Part shown: positions 59,035-64,000 of the stretch, piece after piece
Layout: the number at the start of each line of letters is the position of its first letter
How positions within the stretch are numbered: position 1 is the stretch's first letter
From: Rubellimicrobium arenae
GTDB taxonomy: Bacteria; Pseudomonadota; Alphaproteobacteria; Rhodobacterales; Rhodobacteraceae
DNA length: 64,000 bases
Reading direction: 5' to 3'
NCBI RefSeq assembly: GCF_017916275.1
Contig: NZ_JAFMST010000008.1
Coordinates: forward strand, 1-64,000
Notes under the pieces: generated by a model
Databases searched by the model: none
What the model was told of the DNA's origin: nothing
The model's input: only the letters and a program-made list of their open reading frames with translations
Position numbers and translations under genes: made by a program

Positions 59035-60546
59035 ATGCCGATCGTCAGCCGACTGGTCAAAGGCGCGCATCACCTGCGCGCGCAGCCATATCCTTGCGCC
59101 ATGGCCCTGGCGGCCCTGACGGCCGGAGCCTTTGGGGGTGGCTGGCCTCTCCTGTCGGCAGGCGCAGTGATCTGCGTGGGGCTGGTTCTCGCGCCCCTGG
59201 CGGACCCCGAGGCCCATGAGCGACAGGACGGGATCACCGGGCTGGGCCTTCGGACCGATCTCGTCGATGCGCTTGAGGCGAATCTTCACGAGGCGAGGCG
59301 CACCGGCCTCGGCACCGCGACCATGGTCCTTGAGATCGAGCATTTCCGCCAGATCGAGACACAGCACGACCGCCGGGACGTCGAGCGAATCCTCCGGATC
59401 ACCGCCGACAGGCTGGTGGCCGCTCTGGAGGCCGACACCTTCGCGCGGCTGGAGGGTGCCACCTTCGCGGTGGCGCTGGCAACGGCCGGAGACCTGGGCC
59501 AGGCGCTGCGCCTGGCAGGACATGTTCAGCGGACCCTGTCCGAGCCCATCGCCCTTGGCGGCAGGAACCTTCACCCGACGATCTCGGTCGGCCTCGCGTT
59601 GCAGGACAGGACCAAGGCGCCGACCGGCGAGTCGATGCTCCAGGCGGCCACGATCGCCCTGCTTGAGGCTCAGCGCAGCGGTCCGGGGGCCATCCGAAGC
59701 TACTCGGATGCCATGAGGGCCCGAATCGGATCGCGTGACGACCTCGTCCGAGAGGTCGCCGGAGCCCTGGACCGAGGGGAGATCCGGCCCTTCTTCCAAC
59801 CTCAGGTCTGCGCCCGGACGGGCGATCTCAGCGGCTTCGAAACGCTCGCCCGCTGGCAGCACCCGTCCCGCGGGCTGATTCCACCGATGGAGTTCCTGCC
59901 CGCCGTCGAAGAGGCCGGGCTCATGGGCCGGCTGGGCGAAGTGATGCTTCAAAGCGCGCTGCGCGCCCTCCACGATTGGGACTCGGCAGGGGTCCGCGTG
60001 CCCCATGTTGGCGTGAACCTCTCGTCCACGGAGCTTCGGGATCCCCGGCTCGTCGACCGCATCAGCTGGGAACTGGACCGGTTCGATCTTTCAGCGGATC
60101 GCTTGGTCATCGAAGTGCTGGAAACAGTGGTTGCCGCCCATTCGGATGACATGCTGATCCGCAACCTGGCGGGTCTGGCCAAGATCGGCTGCTGCCTCGA
60201 CCTCGATGATTTCGGAACGGGCCATGCCTCGATCACGACCATCCGCCGGTTCTCCATCGAGCGGATCAAGATCGACCGCAGCTTCGTCACCCGCATCGAT
60301 GAGGATCCGGAACAGCAGGGGATGGTGGCCGCGATCCTGACCATGGCCGACCGGCTGGGCCTCGACACGGTGGCCGAAGGGGTCGAGACCCGGGGAGAGC
60401 AGTCCATGCTGGCGCAGTTGGGGTGCGGCCATGTCCAAGGATTCGGCATCGCCCGGCCCATGCCCTTCGCCAACACCTCCGCATGGATCAGAGCGTGGGA
60501 TGACAGGAACGAAGCGGGCCCGCCGCGGCAACTCAGGGCGGTCTGA
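59035..60546 (+). CDS. Cyclic-di-GMP phosphodiesterase with degenerate GGDEF and EAL domain
   Basis: 503 residues. Membrane helices lie at about 20-55. The GGDEF domain (60-220) lost its active site: the motif reads LEGATF at 139-144. The EAL domain (235-490) has E-T-L at 269-271 in place of EAL, with DDFGTGHAS, IKIDRSF and AEGVET intact, so phosphodiesterase activity is likely. Such proteins lower c-di-GMP and can be tuned by GTP binding to the inactive GGDEF. ATG at 59035. Confidence 0.92.
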   Translation: MPIVSRLVKGAHHLRAQPYPCAMALAALTAGAFGGGWPLLSAGAVICVGLVLAPLADPEAHERQDGITGLGLRTDLVDALEANLHEARRTGLGTATMVLEIEHFRQIETQHDRRDVERILRITADRLVAALEADTFARLEGATFAVALATAGDLGQALRLAGHVQRTLSEPIALGGRNLHPTISVGLALQDRTKAPTGESMLQAATIALLEAQRSGPGAIRSYSDAMRARIGSRDDLVREVAGALDRGEIRPFFQPQVCARTGDLSGFETLARWQHPSRGLIPPMEFLPAVEEAGLMGRLGEVMLQSALRALHDWDSAGVRVPHVGVNLSSTELRDPRLVDRISWELDRFDLSADRLVIEVLETVVAAHSDDMLIRNLAGLAKIGCCLDLDDFGTGHASITTIRRFSIERIKIDRSFVTRIDEDPEQQGMVAAILTMADRLGLDTVAEGVETRGEQSMLAQLGCGHVQGFGIARPMPFANTSAWIRAWDDRNEAGPPRQLRAV

Positions 60547-61013
60547 GGCGGGATGCCGCCCCGAGGGAATGCAGGAGCAGATCCGGGCGGCGAGACCCCA
60601 AGGTCAAGACGGACGGCTGCGCCCCCTGCGGGAACCGGAACGGGGGACAGGACCGAATGGGGCATGTCGGCCCAAGGCGACATCTGGAGAACACGAAGGC
60701 CGACCCGCAGCCCGAAAGTCCGATGGCACATCAGACCGGCAGCCAGCGACCGAACGGGCAGTCGGAGCCGCACGAACGGTTCCCGGGCCCTGGCCTAGCC
60801 GTTCGCTCGGTGGAGCCACGGACGCTCCGGGCCGCGCTTGCCGCCCGCGCCAAGGGCGCTTCGGCCCCAGGGTCACGCGAAGGTGTTGCCGGACAGCCTC
60901 CGCCAGGATTGTTCACGGGCTGACTGCGGCCTTCCTTCGCAGGGAAAAGCGCTTGACCTTTCGCCCACTCGGGTCTTGAAGCGCCCAAACGTTTTGCGGC
61001 GGGGACCACTCCC
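60547..61013. other. 467-base gap upstream of yidC
   Basis: No credible gene on either strand; the translations are Arg/Pro-rich. A possible promoter for yidC is TTGACC (60953-60958) with a poor -10, TTGAAG, 17 bases later. Confidence 0.4.
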
Positions 61014-62900
61014 ATGGACGACCAGAACAAGAACCTCCTCCTGGCGACGGCGCTGAGCTTTGTCGTCATCCTGGCATGGTTCCTGATATTCCCGCCAAAG
61101 GAGCAGGCCCCCTCGCCCGATCCGGCGACCGTGACCTCGCAAACGGTTCCGGAGGCCGTGGCCGCGCCCGACGCCAACGAGGCCGGAGCCGTTGCGGCCG
61201 ACGCCCTGGAAGAGGTTGCGCCGGCCGACGCCGCAGCCCGGGTCGCCATCGACACGCCATCCGTGACGGGCTCCCTGTCCCTGAAGGGCGCGCGGCTCGA
61301 CGATCTTTCGTTGAAAGGCTACCGCGTCACGCTCGACAGCCCCGACCTGGTCAAGCTGTTGACCCCCGAGGGGTCGCCCTATCCCTACTACGTCGTCAAC
61401 GGCTGGAAGGCCGACACGGGCGTCGCCGCCGACGCCGTGCCGGGGCCGGACACTGTCTGGACGCTGGCCGAAGGCGCGCCGCCCCCCGCAGGAGAAGGCG
61501 CTCAGTCCACCGAGGATGCGGCGCCAGCCTCCGCGATCGTGGCAACCCTGAGCCCGGACTCGCCCGTGACCCTGACCTGGGACAATGGCGCCGGCCTCTT
61601 GTTCACCCGCGTCATCAGCGTGGACGAGAAGTTCATGTTCACGGTGCAGGACACGGTCGCCAACAGCGGCGCATCGGCTGCCACCCTGTCGCCCTACGCC
61701 TTCATCGCCCGCGATGGACGCGAGGAGTCGCGGGCCATGTACATCCTCCACGAAGGCGTGGTCCGGATGTCGGACGGCGAGCTTCAGGAGATCAAGTACA
61801 AGGACATCCCCGACCTCGAGGCGGCGCCGGACGGCTCCCGCCAGGAGTCGATCGATGTCACCGAGAACGGCTGGGTCGGTTTCACCGACAAGTACTGGAT
61901 GACGACGCTCATCCCCGACCAGGGCGCGCCCTTCCGGTCCGTCGCGCGCTATCTGCCCGGCGGCGAGGTGTTCCAGACGCTGGCCCAGGAGAACCCCCAG
62001 ACCGTGGCCCCCGGCCAGCAGGTGACCGTGGAGAACCGCGTGTTCGCCGGGGCGAAGGAATGGGAGACCATCCGCGCCTACCAGAACGCCGGGGTGAGCC
62101 GCTTCATCGACTCCATCGACTGGGGCTGGTTCTTCTTCCTGACCAAGCCGATGTTCTGGCTCCTGCACCACCTGCACGAGCTTGTGGGCAACATGGGCGT
62201 GGCGATCATCGGGCTCACGCTGGTGATCAAGGCGCTGGTGCTGCCGCTGGCCTGGAAGTCCTACAGCTCGATGGCCCGGATGCGCGAGCTGCAGCCCGAG
62301 ATCGAGAAGCTCAAGGAGCGGACCGGCGAGGACCGCATGGCGCTCCAGCAGGGCATGATGAAGCTCTATCGGGACAACAAGGTGAACCCGGCGTCCGGCT
62401 GCCTGCCGGTGCTGATCCAGATCCCGATCTTCTTCTCGCTCTACAAGGTGATCTTCGTCACCATCGAGTTGCGGCATGCGCCCTTCTTCGGCTGGATCCG
62501 CGACCTGTCGGCGCCGGACCCGTCCTCGATCCTCAACCTGTTCGGTCTGCTGCCCTATGCCGCGCCCGGGGCCGGGTCGGTGCTTCACGCCGTATCGCTC
62601 GGGGTGCTGCCGATCCTGCTCGGCATCTCGATGTGGCTCCAGCAGCGGCTGAACCCCGCCCCCCCGGATCCGACGCAGAAGATGATCTTCGCCTGGATGC
62701 CCTGGATCTTCATGTTCACGCTGGGTGGGTTCGCCTCGGGCCTGGTGCTTTACTGGATCGCGAACAACACCATCACCTTCACCCAGCAATACCTGATCAT
62801 GCGGAGCCACGGGGCCAAGCCCGACGTGTTCGGCAACATCCGCGAGATGCTTCGCCGGACGCCCAAGCCCACCCCCGACGCGCCGCGCAAGGGCAAGTGA
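61014..62900 (+). CDS. yidC: Membrane protein insertase YidC
   Basis: A 628-residue Oxa1-family insertase. The N-terminal helix LLLATALSFVVILAWFLIFP anchors a large periplasmic domain (about 60-345), and five further helices follow. The cytoplasmic hairpin LPLAWKSYSSMARMRELQPE and the substrate-groove Arg region are typical. The stop shares one base with engB. Confidence 0.97.
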   Translation: MDDQNKNLLLATALSFVVILAWFLIFPPKEQAPSPDPATVTSQTVPEAVAAPDANEAGAVAADALEEVAPADAAARVAIDTPSVTGSLSLKGARLDDLSLKGYRVTLDSPDLVKLLTPEGSPYPYYVVNGWKADTGVAADAVPGPDTVWTLAEGAPPPAGEGAQSTEDAAPASAIVATLSPDSPVTLTWDNGAGLLFTRVISVDEKFMFTVQDTVANSGASAATLSPYAFIARDGREESRAMYILHEGVVRMSDGELQEIKYKDIPDLEAAPDGSRQESIDVTENGWVGFTDKYWMTTLIPDQGAPFRSVARYLPGGEVFQTLAQENPQTVAPGQQVTVENRVFAGAKEWETIRAYQNAGVSRFIDSIDWGWFFFLTKPMFWLLHHLHELVGNMGVAIIGLTLVIKALVLPLAWKSYSSMARMRELQPEIEKLKERTGEDRMALQQGMMKLYRDNKVNPASGCLPVLIQIPIFFSLYKVIFVTIELRHAPFFGWIRDLSAPDPSSILNLFGLLPYAAPGAGSVLHAVSLGVLPILLGISMWLQQRLNPAPPDPTQKMIFAWMPWIFMFTLGGFASGLVLYWIANNTITFTQQYLIMRSHGAKPDVFGNIREMLRRTPKPTPDAPRKGK

Positions 62901-63550
62901 TGGCCCTCCCCTTCCCGGAGGCCGAGATCCCGGACGAAGCCGCCCTGGAAGCAGGGCGGCTCTTGTTCGCGGGGCAGGTCGACTTCCTCAAGGGCGTGGT
63001 GGCCATGCAGGGCCTGCCTCCCGCCGACCGGGCCGAGGTCTGCTTTGCCGGCCGGTCCAACGTGGGAAAGTCGTCGCTGATCAATGCCCTGACGGGACGC
63101 AAGGCGCTCGCGCGGGCCTCGAACACGCCGGGCCGCACCCAGGAGGTGAATTACTTCACCCTGGGCGAGAGCCATTACCTCGTGGACCTGCCCGGCTATG
63201 GCTATGCCGAGGCGCCGGTCGCGGTGGTGGCCAAGTGGCAGGCCCTGCTCAAGTCCTATCTTCAAGGGCGCCAGACCCTGCGGCGGGCCTTCGTGCTGAT
63301 CGATGCGCGCCACGGCGTAAAGGCCGTCGACGAAGAGATCCTGACCCTCCTCGACAAGTCGGCAGTGACCTTCCAGGCCGTGTTGACCAAGGCCGACAAG
63401 ATCGGCCCACGCGACCGCGCCAAGGTGCTTGAACAGGTGCGCGGCGCGCTGCAAAAGCACCCCGCCGCCTATCCGGAGCTGGTGATGACCTCGTCCGAGA
63501 CCGGCGACGGCATCGCGACCCTCCGGGCCATCATCGCCGGCATCGGCTGA
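62900..63550 (+). CDS. engB: Ribosome biogenesis GTP-binding protein EngB/YihA
   Basis: A 216-residue GTPase. G1 GRSNVGKSS (51-59), G2 NTPGRTQ, G3 DLPGYGYA, G4 TKADK. It has the circular order expected for YihA proteins. ATG at 62900. Confidence 0.95.
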   Translation: MALPFPEAEIPDEAALEAGRLLFAGQVDFLKGVVAMQGLPPADRAEVCFAGRSNVGKSSLINALTGRKALARASNTPGRTQEVNYFTLGESHYLVDLPGYGYAEAPVAVVAKWQALLKSYLQGRQTLRRAFVLIDARHGVKAVDEEILTLLDKSAVTFQAVLTKADKIGPRDRAKVLEQVRGALQKHPAAYPELVMTSSETGDGIATLRAIIAGIG

Positions 63551-63575
63551 CGCCCCAGGCACAGGAAGGAGCCTC

Positions 63576-64000
63576 ATGAAGCGCGACTGGATCGCCACTG
63601 CCCGCACGCTGAGCGAGGCCCTCCCCTACCTGCAGAAGTATGCCGATGCCGTGGTGGTCGTGAAGTTCGGCGGCAACGCCATGGGCGACGACGAGGCCAT
63701 GGCCCAGTTCGCTCGCGACATGGTGCTGCTGCGGATGGTGGGCATCCATCCGGTCGTGGTCCATGGCGGCGGACCGATGATCAACGCCATGCTCGACAAG
63801 CTGGGCATCGAGTCGCACTTCGTCCGCGGCAAGCGCGTGACCGACAAGCCCACCGTCGAGGTCGTGGAGATGATCCTGTCGGGCCTTGTCAACAAGCGGA
63901 TCGTCCAGGCGATCAACGATGCGGGCGGACGCGCGGTCGGGCTGTCCGGCAAGGACGACGACCTGATGGTCTGCGTGGCGGATGACCCGGAGCTGGGCTT
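63576..64000 (+). CDS. argB: Acetylglutamate kinase ArgB, truncated by window edge
   Basis: 141 residues are visible, starting [31 protein letters not shown] (phosphate site) and [13 protein letters not shown] (acetylglutamate site) mark the amino-acid kinase fold. It is the second enzyme of arginine synthesis. AGGAAGGAG lies before the ATG. Confidence 0.96.
   Translation, partial: MKRDWIATARTLSEALPYLQKYADAVVVVKFGGNAMGDDEAMAQFARDMVLLRMVGIHPVVVHGGGPMINAMLDKLGIESHFVRGKRVTDKPTVEVVEMILSGLVNKRIVQAINDAGGRAVGLSGKDDDLMVCVADDPELG

Noticed and set aside
60431-60979. A 182-codon frame upstream of yidC
   Set aside because: It starts inside the EAL gene in another frame, is Arg/Pro-rich, and lacks a ribosome-binding site.

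Overview
This is about 64 kb of GC-rich chromosomal DNA (third codon positions almost all G or C) from an alphaproteobacterium. It is most likely a member of the Rhodobacteraceae. The evidence is the ruvCAB-ybgC-tolQ order, a split F0 operon (atpI-B-E-b'-b), a sqdBDC sulfolipid operon, MipZ beside a bactofilin, the rpmH-rnpA-yidD-ttcA-yidC-engB-argB run, and GTTC-N7-GTTC LexA boxes. I see no insertion sequence, prophage, CRISPR array or plasmid signature. A genus (for example Rubellimicrobium-like) is only a guess.

Layout. 1-7.8 kb, minus strand: tolQ (start only), ybgC, ruvB, ruvA, ruvC, prmA, msrA, a small membrane protein and priA; ruvB and priA each have a perfect alphaproteobacterial SOS box. 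8-12.1 kb, plus: DUF484-xerC, then ycjX-ycjF. 12.2-15.1 kb, minus: sqdB-sqdD-sqdC for sulfoquinovosyl diacylglycerol. 15.3-16.3 kb: a soluble PAS/HisKA_2-type sensor kinase.

16.4-27.4 kb is the most interesting accessory block. An apparent eight-kilobase minus-strand operon encodes a Gfo/Idh/MocA dehydrogenase, a RuBisCO-like protein, a DUF1537 sugar-acid kinase and a four-gene sugar ABC transporter. A GntR regulator and a divergent pair (NAD-dependent oxidoisomerase-like protein plus TIM-barrel protein) sit upstream. The set matches the RuBisCO-like-protein branch of D-apiose/D-apionate catabolism (ApsD, ApnO, OiaK, OiaX or OiaT). Inverted ACTGGTAT-type elements lie in both control regions. 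No obvious lactonase (ApnL) is present in the window.

27.5-34.2 kb: a mannitol-dehydrogenase-family protein and an SDR (plus), then convergent nagA, a GatZ/KbaZ-family protein and two SIS-domain proteins (minus). The minus-strand set suggests amino-sugar (GalNAc/GlcNAc) phosphate breakdown, possibly through tagatose 6-phosphate 4-epimerisation because no catalytic aldolase subunit is seen. 34.3-37.7 kb: adenosine-kinase-like PfkB, nth, an AraC-HTH/methyltransferase DNA repair protein and an OmpA lipoprotein.

38.6-41.2 kb: the F0 part of ATP synthase. 41.5-45.6 kb: an ArsR regulator, a 42-repeat RTX protein, a DMT exporter and a LysR regulator. 45.8-52.1 kb: ffh, a remnant plus two intact GNAT genes, chorismate mutase, rpsP, rimM, a small basic protein, a DUF1328 membrane peptide with its ribosome-binding site inside a two-part stem, trmD, rplS and rpmE. 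52.2-55.2 kb: an RhlE-like helicase (minus), then mipZ and a bactofilin. 55.5 kb: tRNA-Arg(ACG); then a membrane sensor kinase. 57.2-64 kb: rpmH, rnpA (no ordinary start codon near its domain), yidD, ttcA, an EAL phosphodiesterase, yidC, engB and the start of argB.

All pathway names rest on motif recognition and gene context by eye; no database search was run.
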